DNA of 64,000 bases, taken from NCBI GenBank assembly GCA_963678275.1, contig OY782765.1:3472001-3536000 (forward strand), in the 5' to 3' direction. Source of the stretch: G963677445 sp963678275 (GTDB lineage: Bacteria; Bacteroidota; Ignavibacteria; Ignavibacteriales; Melioribacteraceae). Of this stretch, positions 28,504 to 38,312 are shown one piece after another (position 1 is the first letter of the stretch; every line of letters starts with the position of its first letter). Both the position numbers and the translations under genes were made by a program. The notes beneath the pieces were generated by a model. That model worked only from the letters and a program-made list of their open reading frames with translations, was not told the origin of the DNA and did no database searches.

Positions 28504-30666
28504 TTTCCCGTTTTAACACCCCCGGCATAACTGCGGGTATTATATTCACTTTATTGTAATATTAACGTGAGTCCGACATAAGATTTTTGTTCTTCAAGAT
28601 TAGATTCCGGTCTGTCTGCCGCGGCACGACCCTGGCAACGACAATAAAGGAAATAATAACCTCTCGGAAATTCTTCAATATTGACTGATCAACAGGAGGG
28701 ATTTGATCTGCCTTGAGATGTCTGTAATCCGATGAGAAGTCAAAATATTCGCAAAAAAAATAACTGGCTTTTTCTCTCAAATATATTCTTATTGCCTGGA
28801 AGGTCAAAAAATCAAAAATCAGGCTTCTTCCTTTGCATAAATTCGTAATTCGTAATTTCTTTGGTGGTGTTTATCCCACCCAAATCCGTGAAATCCGCGT
28901 AATCAAAAAAATCTGCGGGAATAAAACTCCTGATGAATGAGGTTATAAGGTCTGTTTTTTAGGTGATTATAACCGGCTACTAAGAAACCCCAATTTGGAA
29001 ATACACACAATTTCAAAATTAGTAACAACAATTTAAGTAATTACAATCTATCTAAAACTCTTCAAAGATGAGTGATCGGAATCCCCTCCCCTTAAGATTT
29101 TAAGGGGAGGACGGGAGGGGTTTGATCTGCCTTGAGATGTCTGTAATCCGATGAGATGTCAAAATATTCGTAAAAAAAATAACTGGCTTTTTCTCTCGAA
29201 TATTTTCTTATTGCCTGGAAGGTTAAAAAATCAAAAATCAGGTTTCTTCCTTTGCATAAATTCGTAATTCGTCATTTCTTTGGTGGTGTTTATCCCACCC
29301 AAATCCGCGAAATCCGCGTAATCAAGAAAATCTGTGGTCCTCTTTTTAATTGTTCATTGTACATTAATAATTGTTAATTGAAATTTTACCATTTTGCTTA
29401 GAATTTGACTCCTTACGAAGTAAACATAAACTGGCCGAGCCAGAAAAAATACACCCGCCCGGTGGCTGAGCGGAGTCGAAGCTACCGGCGCTTTCATACG
29501 CTTATTCAATTTTTTGCATTTCTTCCCGTGAGAAAAAACGATTTCGATGACGATTTGGATTTAGTTTTTGCGGCAACTTTAGTTCCTGTAAATCTTTCCA
29601 ATCTTTGTAATCTTGTTCAGACATCTTTTTCCTCGATAATCCACGATATCTGCGGGAATAAAACCCCCGGATGACTAGGGTTATAAGGTTTATTTTTTAG
29701 GTGATTATACCCGGCTATTGAGGAACCCCAATTTGGAAATACACACAATTTCAAAATTAGTAACAACAATTTAAGTAATTACAATCTATCTAAAACTCTT
29801 CAAAGATGAGTGATCGGAATCCCCTCCCCTTAAGATTTTAAGGGGAGGACGGGAGGGGTTTGATCTGCCTTGAGATGTCTGTAATCCGATGAGATGTCAA
29901 AATATTCGTAAAAAAAATGACTGGCTTTTTCTCTCGAATATTTTCTTATTGCCTGGAAGGTTAAAAAATCAAAAATCAGGTTTCTTCCTTTGCATAAATT
30001 CGTAATTCGTCATTTCTTTGGTGGTGTTTATCCCACCCAAATCCGTGAAATCCGCGTAATCAAAAAAATCTGCGGGAATAAAACTCCTGATGAATGAGGT
30101 TATAAGGTCTGTTTTTTAGGTGATTATAACCGGCTACTAAGAAACCCCAATTTGGAAATACACACAATTTCAAAATTAGTAACAACAATTTAAGTAATTA
30201 CAATCTATCTAAAACTCTTCAAAGATGAGTGATCGGAATCCCCTCCCCTTAAGATTTTAAGGGGAGGACGGGAGGGGTTTGATCTGCCTTGAGATGTCTG
30301 TAATCCGATGAGATGTCAAAATATTCGTAAAAAAAATGACTGGCTTTTTCTCTCAAATATTTTCTTGTTGCCCGGAAGGTTATATAATAAATATGTTTTC
30401 CTTCCATTCGTAATTCCTCATTTTTATCCACCGCGGAGGACGTAATTCGTAATTTCTTTCGTGGGGCTTTTTTTTGCAGCATTTCCACTACATCAATCTG
30501 CGAAATCCGCGTAATCAAAAAAATCTGCGGTCCTCTTTTCAATTATTCATTGTACATTGATAATTGTTAATTGAAATTTTACCATTTTTAGATACAATTA
30601 ATCACCCGCTGAACAATCAAACATTAGAATTCAAATAATCAATTGCCGAAAACTATTTTATTCTCC
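28504..30666. repeat. Intergenic repeat island 4 (2.1 kb, partly tandem)
   Basis: This spacer is almost wholly repetitive. One long composite occurs about three and a half times in tandem: ATGAATGAGGTTATAAGG, CCCCAATTTGG, TTTAAGTAATTACAATC, the CTCCCCTTAA hairpin (29083-29110, 29821-29848, 30240-30267), AACTGGCTTTTTCTC, GCATAAATTCGTAATTCGTC and AATCCGCGTAATC. Hairpin-to-hairpin spacing is 738 and then 419 bases. The larger unit contains an extra TGCGTAG-type word, a CTGGC word and a CTGAGCGGAGTCGAAG hairpin (29459-29489). Minus-strand frames sharing EYFDFSSDYRHLKADQ are read from these repeats and are not called. Confidence 0.88.
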
Positions 30667-32733
30667 CTATTCTTTATTTTTTAGTATATCATAAAGCGCT
30701 GTCTGTGAGCGAAGTGGTTCATTATCCCCACGTTCTATATATTCATTTTTATCATGCCGGTCGATGATCCTCGCTTTCATATTATCCTTTAACTGCAAAT
30801 CAATAATTCCCATAACTTCTTCTTTTATGGCAGGATCATAAACCGGGAAAGCCACCTCGATTCTTCTGCTCAGGTTTCTTTTCATCCAGTCGGCCGAAGA
30901 AGCGAAGAGCTCATCCTTCCCGTTATTATAGAAATAATAAAACCGGGAATGCTCCAGGAACCGGTCAAGTATGCTGATTATATGAATATTATCACTGACT
31001 CCCGGTATGCCGGGCACAATGCAGCATATTCCTCTTACGATAAGATCAACTCTCACACCTGCCTCAGATGCCTCATAGAGTTTTTTTATCATCTTCTTAT
31101 CTTCAATGCTGTTAAGCTTGAGAATAACATGACCTTTGTTTCCCTCTTTAACCGCTTTTATTTCATTGTTGATTTTTTTTATCAGTCCCTTGCGAAGATT
31201 GAATTGTCCAACCAGAAGATGTTTAAATTTCGATATCATTTCTTTACCGGCCAGAAAGGTAAATATTTTTTCAACCTCGGCGGTAAGCCTCTCATCCGAT
31301 GTCAGCAAACCGAAATCGGCATAAAGTTTAGCCGTTTTTTCATTGAAATTTCCGGTGGCCATATAAGAGTATTTTTGTTCCGCGTTCTCTTCCATTCTTT
31401 TTATAAGCGCGATTTTCGCGTGTACCTTCAATCCCGGGAAACTGTAATAAACTTTCACGCCCGCTTTTTCCATCTCCGAGGCCCACTGGATATTAAGCTC
31501 TTCATCGAACCTGGCCTTCAGTTCGACAAATGCCATTACATCCTTGCCATTTTGGGCGGCTTTAATAAGAGCTTTTATTATAGCCGAATCCTTCGCGACC
31601 CTGTACTGTGTTACTTTTATTGATGTAACATCTGGGTCATCCGCGGCCCTGTTCAGCAAATCAATAAAATAATCATATGAATGATAAGGATAGTGAAGAG
31701 CAAAATCCTTTTCCTTTAATGCCTGAAACATATCCTCATATTTCTCAAGTTGATGATGTTTCAGCCGCGGCAGTTTTTCATCCTGCAGATCATCTCTCCC
31801 CGGGTTGGGAAAACCGAAAAAGTCGCTGAAATTGTGATATTTCCCTCCGGGCACAAGGTCCTCTTTTGTCAAAATAAAAGCTTCCCTTAAAAATTTAAGA
31901 AAACCTTTTGGCATGTCTTTGTCGTAAAGAAAACGGCTGGGCGCTCCTGTTTCCCTTTTCTTCAACCCTTTCTTGATTTTATTCAGCAAATCGCCCGAAA
32001 ATTCATCATCAATATATAATTCGGCATCTCTTGTAAGTTTGACCGAATAAGCGGCGGTGACCTCAAAACCTTTAAATATTTCCGGCAGCATTAACCTGAG
32101 CAGATCATCAAGGAAAAGCACATAATGTCTCTCATTGACCTCGGGCAGTTTAATAAACCGCGGAATTTTATCTGCCGGTATTTCAACTATGGCGTAACTA
32201 TGCCTTACCCGTTTATTGGCAGAGTCAGGATTTTTTCTTTTTGACACAAGCTGAACGGCGAGATATAGCTGCCGGTTTTTTAAGAAGGGTATTATTTTAT
32301 TCTTAACGAGCAAAACAGGCTGAATATATTTTAATATATTATCGAAGAAATATTCACGCGCGAAATCTTTTTGCCCGTCGGTAAGTTCATCATTATTAAT
32401 CAGAAAGATATTGTTCTTCCGTAATTCCGGCAGAAGTTCATTCCTGAAAATGCTCCCGAATTCTTCCTGCTGCCAATTTACAGTTTTATGAATCTCTTTA
32501 AGAAGCCCGGCAGGATTAAAACTAAGTTTGTCCTGCGATTTTTGCTTCAGATTCAGGAGGCTTCGTAAAGAAGCCACCCTTACTCTGAAAAATTCATCGA
32601 GGTTGGAAGAATAGATAGCGAGGAATTTAATCCTCTCATAAAGCGGCACATTGGTATCTTTAGCTTCCTGTAATACTCTGTAATTAAAAGAAAGCCAGCT
32701 TAATTCACGATTGTAAAGGTTATCTTCTTTCAT
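30667..32733 (-). CDS. ppk1: Polyphosphate kinase 1
   Basis: This enzyme makes inorganic polyphosphate reversibly from ATP; PPK1 is a cytoplasmic, membrane-associated tetramer. The 688 residues match the family length. Landmarks are NRELSWLSFNYRVLQEA at the N-terminus, IKFLAIYSSNLDEFFRVRV, the autophosphorylated His438 in FPGLKVHAKIALIKR, the GNFNEKTAKLYADFGL segment and the second conserved His595 in FLEHSRFYYF. The frame is open 42 codons upstream, but that part overlaps sixA in another frame; ATG at 32733, one base after the sixA stop (TAAGATG), is the right start. It is the last gene of an HD-PycTM/sixA/ppk1 operon. Confidence 0.96.
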   Translation of the reverse strand: MKEDNLYNRELSWLSFNYRVLQEAKDTNVPLYERIKFLAIYSSNLDEFFRVRVASLRSLLNLKQKSQDKLSFNPAGLLKEIHKTVNWQQEEFGSIFRNELLPELRKNNIFLINNDELTDGQKDFAREYFFDNILKYIQPVLLVKNKIIPFLKNRQLYLAVQLVSKRKNPDSANKRVRHSYAIVEIPADKIPRFIKLPEVNERHYVLFLDDLLRLMLPEIFKGFEVTAAYSVKLTRDAELYIDDEFSGDLLNKIKKGLKKRETGAPSRFLYDKDMPKGFLKFLREAFILTKEDLVPGGKYHNFSDFFGFPNPGRDDLQDEKLPRLKHHQLEKYEDMFQALKEKDFALHYPYHSYDYFIDLLNRAADDPDVTSIKVTQYRVAKDSAIIKALIKAAQNGKDVMAFVELKARFDEELNIQWASEMEKAGVKVYYSFPGLKVHAKIALIKRMEENAEQKYSYMATGNFNEKTAKLYADFGLLTSDERLTAEVEKIFTFLAGKEMISKFKHLLVGQFNLRKGLIKKINNEIKAVKEGNKGHVILKLNSIEDKKMIKKLYEASEAGVRVDLIVRGICCIVPGIPGVSDNIHIISILDRFLEHSRFYYFYNNGKDELFASSADWMKRNLSRRIEVAFPVYDPAIKEEVMGIIDLQLKDNMKARIIDRHDKNEYIERGDNEPLRSQTALYDILKNKE

Positions 32734-32734
32734 C

Positions 32735-33235
32735 TTATCCGGGGAAATATTTTTTTGGAAATTCAAAAGAAAGCAGCTTGCCCGATTCCATCTTGATATC
32801 TTTCCATGTTTCAAGATCAAACTGAATCTCGGCGATAGCCGCGGTGGGAATATTTTCAAAATATTTATCCGAAATGTAATTACATAAAGAAGTCATTCCG
32901 GGATTATGCCCCACCAGCATAACATTTTGTTTCTCGTCGGGAAGCTCCCTGATTATTTCAAGAAGCTCACCCATTCCTGCTTCATAAATTTCCGGCATCA
33001 GTTCGATCGTTTCATCTGGTAAATCCAGCTTTCCCGCGATTAACTGCGCCGTATCGAAAGCCCTGACTGCGGGACTCGAGTAAACTGCCTCAGGCTTCGC
33101 ATTTTTCTTCGCCAGCAGTTCCCCCATAAATGGAGCATCCCGTTTCCCGCGTTTGTTTAATGGTCTTTCAATGTCTTTCAGATTTTCATTCTTCCAGCTC
33201 GATTTAGCATGTCTGACTAAATATAGCTTTTTCAT
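32735..33235 (-). CDS. sixA: SixA-type histidine phosphatase
   Basis: This 166-residue protein belongs to the histidine-phosphatase (phosphoglycerate-mutase-like) superfamily, SixA branch. The catalytic LVRHAKSSW (RH motif, residues 5-13) is followed by DIERPLNKRGKRDA, a SPAVRAFDTAQ segment and the second catalytic histidine in LVGHNPGMT. SixA in E. coli dephosphorylates phosphohistidine proteins; other members act on small phosphates. GGGA precedes ATG. It lies 27 bases after the HD-PycTM gene and one base before ppk1, so the three are almost certainly co-transcribed. sixA next to ppk is a known arrangement, but its substrate here is not known. Confidence 0.92.
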   Translation of the reverse strand: MKKLYLVRHAKSSWKNENLKDIERPLNKRGKRDAPFMGELLAKKNAKPEAVYSSPAVRAFDTAQLIAGKLDLPDETIELMPEIYEAGMGELLEIIRELPDEKQNVMLVGHNPGMTSLCNYISDKYFENIPTAAIAEIQFDLETWKDIKMESGKLLSFEFPKKYFPG

Positions 33236-33262
33236 GATTCCCGATTTTTAATGTATAGTAGA

Positions 33263-34504
33263 TTATTCCAGAATATCTCCGATGTTTGTTCCTTCAGGGT
33301 ACATAGCAAAAGCAATCGCGTATGCTATTACCGATACAACCAGCCCGAACATAAATATCGTATAACATATCCGCAGGTATCTGTACTTCTTCCCGAGCAC
33401 CAGACCCAGGAAATAAAAATCTTTTATCATACTGCCATAAAGATAATTGCGGTCCTCAATCATCTCACTCATACCCCATTCAAAATCCTTCAGATCCATA
33501 TTGTAAAAATTGCCAAAGAAAAGCAGATTGGCCTTTTTGTTTTTTATATCCTCCTTGGTAAAACGTCCTTCGGTAACCGTGGGTCTGGTTACAAGTATCG
33601 CAAATACCAGAGTTACAAGACTGACAAAGGTGATTATTGCCGTCGGGATGATCAGATGGGGATTATTATCCAGTTTCCTCAGCATCACCGAAACAATAAT
33701 CGTGATAATAATTGTATTTACCGATATCATTATATTTGCTTTGTTATCCGCCATAGCGCTAAAACTGACATGTGTGCGCATTACATTCCTGAACATGGTT
33801 TCAACACTTCTCCCCGCCTTCTTATCATCCTCTTTTTTCTTCTCAAACTTTTCCTTTTCCAGACTCAGTTTATCCTCGGTAAGTTTTTCTTTTTCAAGTT
33901 TTTTATGTTTTTTCCTCAGCTTTTTCTGCAATTTCAAAATATGTTCATTTTTCTGTTCTTCATAATTTTCCCTCGCGTATTTTGTGAAAAATTTATGCCT
34001 GGTGAGGAAATCGATATTATCTTCCAGCCAATCAAGCTCATCAAACATCTTGTTGCCCCGGTGCTCGGCTTCAACCCGTAATAGCTCACTTTTCTGGAAA
34101 AAGTTTTCCTGCCCGAAATGATGCAGATCGGCGTCGCATATTACCTCTTCGAGAAGATTATTCGGCGTTTGAGGCACTTTTGTCGCCCTGATACATCCCT
34201 TAACCTTCTCAATTTTATCTGCCGGGTAATTTCGCTCCTTCAAAAATCTTTCAGCGTTGTTCGCGCTTATTTCTTCATGTCCATCACTTTTTTCGGCGTA
34301 TCCCGAATCGTGAAACCAGGCTGCTATCGTGAGTATTTCAAGCTCCTCTTCATTCAGGCCTGAATTTTTACCGATATGAAGCGCGCTTTCCACTACCTCC
34401 TCAGTATGCCGCAGATCATGATATATATTTTCAGAAGGGCCCTGCGTCTTAAAGAACTTTATTACATGCTCTTCAACAAGTTTTGATATCTTATTTTCTT
34501 GCAT
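33263..34504 (-). CDS. HD-domain protein fused to a PycTM (Pycsar effector-type) membrane domain
   Basis: The protein has 413 residues. An N-terminal HD phosphohydrolase domain spans about 1-180: His33 in YHDLRHTEEV, the HD pair His65-Asp66 in AAWFHDSGYA and a later CDADLHHFG complete a metal site. A highly charged coiled coil (about 190-235, KLRKKHKKLEKEKLTEDK) leads to a PycTM/DUF5706 domain (about 240-405) with RTHVSFSAMADNKANIMIS, two adjacent membrane helices (about 255-305), FFGNFYNMDLKDFEWGM and a last helix (379-401). PycTM is the pore-type effector of Pycsar antiphage systems; no cyclase gene is nearby. First of three genes ahead of sixA and ppk1. An alternative is a housekeeping second-messenger hydrolase. 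Confidence 0.9.
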   Translation of the reverse strand: MQENKISKLVEEHVIKFFKTQGPSENIYHDLRHTEEVVESALHIGKNSGLNEEELEILTIAAWFHDSGYAEKSDGHEEISANNAERFLKERNYPADKIEKVKGCIRATKVPQTPNNLLEEVICDADLHHFGQENFFQKSELLRVEAEHRGNKMFDELDWLEDNIDFLTRHKFFTKYARENYEEQKNEHILKLQKKLRKKHKKLEKEKLTEDKLSLEKEKFEKKKEDDKKAGRSVETMFRNVMRTHVSFSAMADNKANIMISVNTIIITIIVSVMLRKLDNNPHLIIPTAIITFVSLVTLVFAILVTRPTVTEGRFTKEDIKNKKANLLFFGNFYNMDLKDFEWGMSEMIEDRNYLYGSMIKDFYFLGLVLGKKYRYLRICYTIFMFGLVVSVIAYAIAFAMYPEGTNIGDILE

Positions 34505-37026
34505 AATACACCCGGTGTGAATTTAATTTTAATAACATTCCCTTTAAAATAATATATTATTGAAAATTATAAAATCACAAAATTTTGCCAGAAAGAGATA
34601 TCCCATAAAATATCAATTAACTTTTTGTTAATTATCCCCTCAGATCCCCGGCCTGAAGGCGTGGAGTTATTTTAAACTCAATTTTGTATAAGCCCAATAT
34701 CCAAAAACATCATAATCATAGACTGGCAAGCCAGAGACAATGAGGAATTACGAATTACGAATTAGGAATTGACTTTCCCCAGGTATTACCAATTATTTAT
34801 CATTCCGGTTTTTTGCGTCTTTTGCGAAAAGACCATCCAGAGGCAGGCAGGAATCTAATGCCAAATTTTACTGGCAATCAGATAAAAACTTTTCCATTTT
34901 GCGTAGAATTTGACTCCTTACGGAATAATCCCGCCCCCAGTACAAAGTGAACACCCCCTCCGCCGTCACCCAACCCGGCCATCATACTCTTACCCTTACT
35001 CCTACTCTTACTCTGATTTTTTAATACCGATACCGAAATAAAAAGGCAATAAGGTTAATTCTTGGGGAGGGAAATCCTCTGCTACTAAGGTTAAAAAACA
35101 AAAAATAAGGTATCCTTTTTCTTTGCGCCTCAGCGTCTTCGCATGAGAAAAAAACGACATAGATTTGGATTTTGCCGGATTTTATAAGGCTGAATGCTTT
35201 AGGATTTCACCCCGGCGGCGATGGAGTCCCCATTTTGGAATAACATCAAATCTCAAATTTTCAACAACAATATCAGAAATAATAACCTCCCGAAAACTCT
35301 TCAATAGTTAAAGATCGAAATCCCCTCCCCTTAAAATGTTAAGGGGAGGACGGGAGGGGTTTGATCTACCTTGAGCTGAAACTAATCCGGAGAGAAGTCT
35401 AATTATTTCTTCACCGAAATGACAAATGTTTTCGCGCAATTATAATCTTTTTTTCTGGAAGTTAAAAAACAAAAAATAAGGTTTCTTTTCTTTACGCCTC
35501 AGCGCCCTTGCGTGCGATAAAAACCGATTTCGATTACGACTTCGATTTGGATTTAATGCTTATTCGGGCATTGGCAGCTTATTAATTCAGTTTTAAGATT
35601 GCGCAATCCCGTTCTTTTGGCTAAAGCCCTTTGTGGTTATCAGGTGTTCCTGAATACTCCGGCCTAAAGGCGCGGAGTTATTTTAAACTCAATTTTGTAT
35701 AAGCTTGGCATCCTTAATCATCGTAATCATAATCATAGACTGGCAGAACCAGAGTCAAGCAATTTAAATGCTTCAGATCATGCACTAAAAACTCACCCCC
35801 CATCCCCCTCTCTTAAAAAAAAAGAGGGGGTGTCTTAAAGTCCCTCTCACGCCACGGCGCGCTTACAGCTTCCTAAGAGAGGGATTTTGGGTGCGTTTGT
35901 GGTATTTCTCGAAACATTAAAAAATTTTGCCATTTTGCGTAGAATTTCACTGCTTACGGAGTAATCCCGCCCCCTCAGAAAAAATGAACAACACAAAAAC
36001 CACCTCCCCAGCCGGAGAGTCCGGCGCCGCAGTTCCGTTGGACACGCGGGACGAATTGGACTGCCCGGTGGCTGAGCGGAGTCGAAGCCACCGCCGCTGG
36101 TTTCGATCCTCGGCGGCGGACCAACCACCGGCTTATATTTGTAAAATATTTTTCCGGTTTTTCTACCGCGCGAGAAATATTGTGTACCTGACGGCACACT
36201 GATTTGCCTTCTCTCTTATTTTTTTCTACCAATATTTTGCCCCTAACGGGGCAAATTAAAATTGATATAAAGTTATTTGTCCCGTTAGGGACAGCATATT
36301 GGTAAGAAACGATCAAAGAAAAAATGCGCCGTGTGCCGTCAGGTACACCATATTAGCCACCTGAAATAAAATGAACACCCCCGGCGGCGATGGAGTCCCC
36401 ATTTTGGAATAACATCAAATCTCAAATTTTCAACAACAATATCAGAAATATTAACCTCCCGAAAACTCTTCAATAGTTAAAGATCGAAATCCCCTCCCCT
36501 TAAGATGTTAAGGGGAGGACGGGAGGGGTTTGATCTACCTTGAGCTGAAACTAATCCGGAGAGAAGTCTAATTATTTCTTCACCGAAATGACAAATGTTT
36601 TGGTGTTTTTGTGGCCGTTTTTCATTGTGTCCCTCGTGTTTTCGCTGTGTTCTTCGTGGTTACTCAACGCAGTACTTTTGGCTAAAGCCTTTTAAGGTTG
36701 TCGGGTTTTCCCGCAAATCTCCGGCCTGAAGGCTCGTAGTTATTCTTTTTGTGCTCTTTGTGCCTTCCCAGTGTCCCTTGTGGTTAAGTTTTCTGCATCC
36801 CGATATTCGATTTGGAAATAACGCCCTTTCGAATAAGGTTAATAAGTTTGAATTTTTCCGGGTGGCCGCATCTGCTACTAAGGTAAAAAAAACAAAGAAT
36901 AAGGTTTCATTACATTCCTTTCATTCCTAATTCCTCATTCCTAATTCCTAATTCCTAATTCTCATCCCGCCGAAGCCCTCATTTGGCGCAGGAGGGCTTA
37001 CGCACACTCCCGCTCTTACCCGGAAT
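34505..37026. repeat. Intergenic repeat island 5 (2.5 kb)
   Basis: After about 110 bases of unique leader for the HD-PycTM gene, the stretch is a mosaic. It holds CCGGCCTGAAGGCG words (about 34650, 35660, 36720), a CTGGCAAGCCAG hairpin (about 34723), GAATTACGAATTACG heptamers, TGCGTAGAATTTGAC (about 34900), CCCAACCCGG..CTCTTACTC and ACCGATACCG (34965-35038), AAGGTT modules (35045-35110, 36830-36905) and CTCCCCTTAA hairpins (35322-35349, 36491-36518). It also has a long-form CTGAGCGGAGTCGAAG hairpin (36065-36133), a complete MITE-like element (36179-36351) and GTGTTCTTCGTGGTTAC words near 36650. Frames in it, up to 116 codons, are repeat-derived. Confidence 0.87.
36179..36351. repeat. MITE-like palindromic element, copy 2
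   Basis: This is a 173-bp complete copy with GTGTACCTGACGGCACAC-type ends and the inner ACCAATATTTTGCCCC / GGACAGCATATTGGT pair. The left end begins ATTGTG and the right end finishes CACCAT, so the terminal bases are no longer perfect partners. Confidence 0.8.
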
Positions 37027-37836
37027 TTATTCCTTCTCACCAGGGAAATGAACAGCCGCGATAACCTGGTCTTCCGAAGTTTTCTTTTCAAGAGGGGGAG
37101 TATATCCTTCCGCGTTGATATAAAACTTCTGAGTGAGAAGCAGTTTGTCCTTATGCCACATTTCCCACTCCCAGATACCGGAAACAAGTTCATATTCATA
37201 CTCAAAAAGAAAACCTGTATATAATATCTGGTTTAAATCAATATCATATACCATAGTATCATTTTTCGTAAACTCATCTTCAATCAACAAACCAGGTTCG
37301 GGATATTTAATTATTTCCGTAATTTCCGCCATTCCGTTATATGATTCCCCTGAAATAACATAATCAAAACCAAATCTTATCCCCAATTCCGCTTTTACCG
37401 AATCAGTAACCTCCGCGACTTTTCTGTAAAGCCATTTTTCATATAAATAACCATCACTATCGCTTTCCATCGGGATTACATATACACCCCTGTTTGTAAC
37501 TTCACCTGAAGAGACATTTGAATAACTGAACCTTGTGGAAATGAAGGCCATTATTGAAACGACCACAATAAATAAAAATACATTGATGGTGATAAGCGGC
37601 AGTGTTTTTGAATATGCTTTCCGGAATAATCCCACTATCGCGGTTATCAGACTCAAACCCAAAATTAAAACAAGCGCTAATATAATCAACCCTGTAAAAG
37701 TTGTAAGTAAAGGGAATTGTTCATATTCCGGATTTTTGCTGAGACTTTCCAATATCATAAATATTCCAAATACAAAATAACCGAGATACAACGCTATTAC
37801 AGAAATTCTGCCCGCCAATGAATTCTTTTTTTCCAA
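37027..37836 (-). CDS. Membrane-anchored DUF3859-like protein
   Basis: This 269-residue protein has three predicted membrane helices (about 10-30, 46-70, 79-100) followed by a soluble domain of about 150 residues outside the membrane. The soluble part contains LGIRFGFDYVISG, an EITEIIKYPEPGLL segment and YEYELVSGIWEWEMWH then KLLLTQKFYI. This arrangement (a G.FG strand, HP/YP, then a LV.G.W....L...F pattern) fits DUF3859, a family of unknown function; I am fairly but not fully sure. The start is TTG at 37836, six bases after GGAG. It is divergent from the zinc-ribbon gene. No role can be assigned. Confidence 0.72.
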   Translation of the reverse strand: MEKKNSLAGRISVIALYLGYFVFGIFMILESLSKNPEYEQFPLLTTFTGLIILALVLILGLSLITAIVGLFRKAYSKTLPLITINVFLFIVVVSIMAFISTRFSYSNVSSGEVTNRGVYVIPMESDSDGYLYEKWLYRKVAEVTDSVKAELGIRFGFDYVISGESYNGMAEITEIIKYPEPGLLIEDEFTKNDTMVYDIDLNQILYTGFLFEYEYELVSGIWEWEMWHKDKLLLTQKFYINAEGYTPPLEKKTSEDQVIAAVHFPGEKE

Positions 37837-37970
37837 TTTATACTCCGCAGACTTTAAACAATATTTTTACCCTGGTTTAAAAAATAGCCTGTTATCCTGT
37901 GATTATCAAGAGATTATCTTTAATTTTCAAATTGTAAACATTTGATTTTATTAAAATCTATTTATACCTG

Positions 37971-38312
37971 ATGAAAAAATATTACTGCTGGCGGTGTAAA
38001 AAAACAGTGCCCTTTCTGAATGAGGATGAGTGGGAAATAATCGCCCCATATCTCACTGATGACCTGGAACTGGTAAAACAAACCAGGAAACAAACCGGCA
38101 TCGGAATAAAGGAGGCCATTGATAAAACATGTCCTGTCTCTCTCATAAAATTCAGGGAGCTGACAGGAGAATCTGTAGAGGATTTTAACCTTATATATCA
38201 TCACAGGCTTTCGAACTACGGACCTGAGTGTAAAAAATGTGGCAGGTTGTTGAGAACCCCCGCCGCTCAGTTTTGCGCTGATTGCGGAACGGAGCGGACG
38301 ATTGATCAGTAA
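37971..38312 (+). CDS. Small zinc-ribbon protein
   Basis: This 113-residue hypothetical protein recurs in many phyla. It has one CWRC knuckle at the N-terminus (residues 6-9) and a second pair near the C-terminus (CKKCG then CADCG), giving enough cysteines for zinc binding. The centre has KFRELTGE and YHHRLSNYGP segments that I recognise as typical of this uncharacterised family (YYCWRC...HHRLS.YGP.C..CG). It is likely cytoplasmic. Its stop overlaps the stop of the convergent LamG gene by seven bases, so the two genes share a terminus. Function unknown. Confidence 0.82.
   Translation: MKKYYCWRCKKTVPFLNEDEWEIIAPYLTDDLELVKQTRKQTGIGIKEAIDKTCPVSLIKFRELTGESVEDFNLIYHHRLSNYGPECKKCGRLLRTPAAQFCADCGTERTIDQ

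Noticed and set aside
32734..32859. N-terminal extension of polyphosphate kinase
   Set aside because: It overlaps sixA in another frame, and the family N-terminus (NRELSWLSFNYRV) begins just after ATG 32733.
33251..34081. 276-codon + strand frame opposite the HD-PycTM gene
   Set aside because: It is antisense to a strongly supported coding region, and its composition (Phe/Ile/Lys-rich) is typical of a shadow frame.
33263..34504. Complete Pycsar defence system
   Set aside because: A PycC-type cyclase gene is absent from the window, so only an effector-type domain can be claimed.
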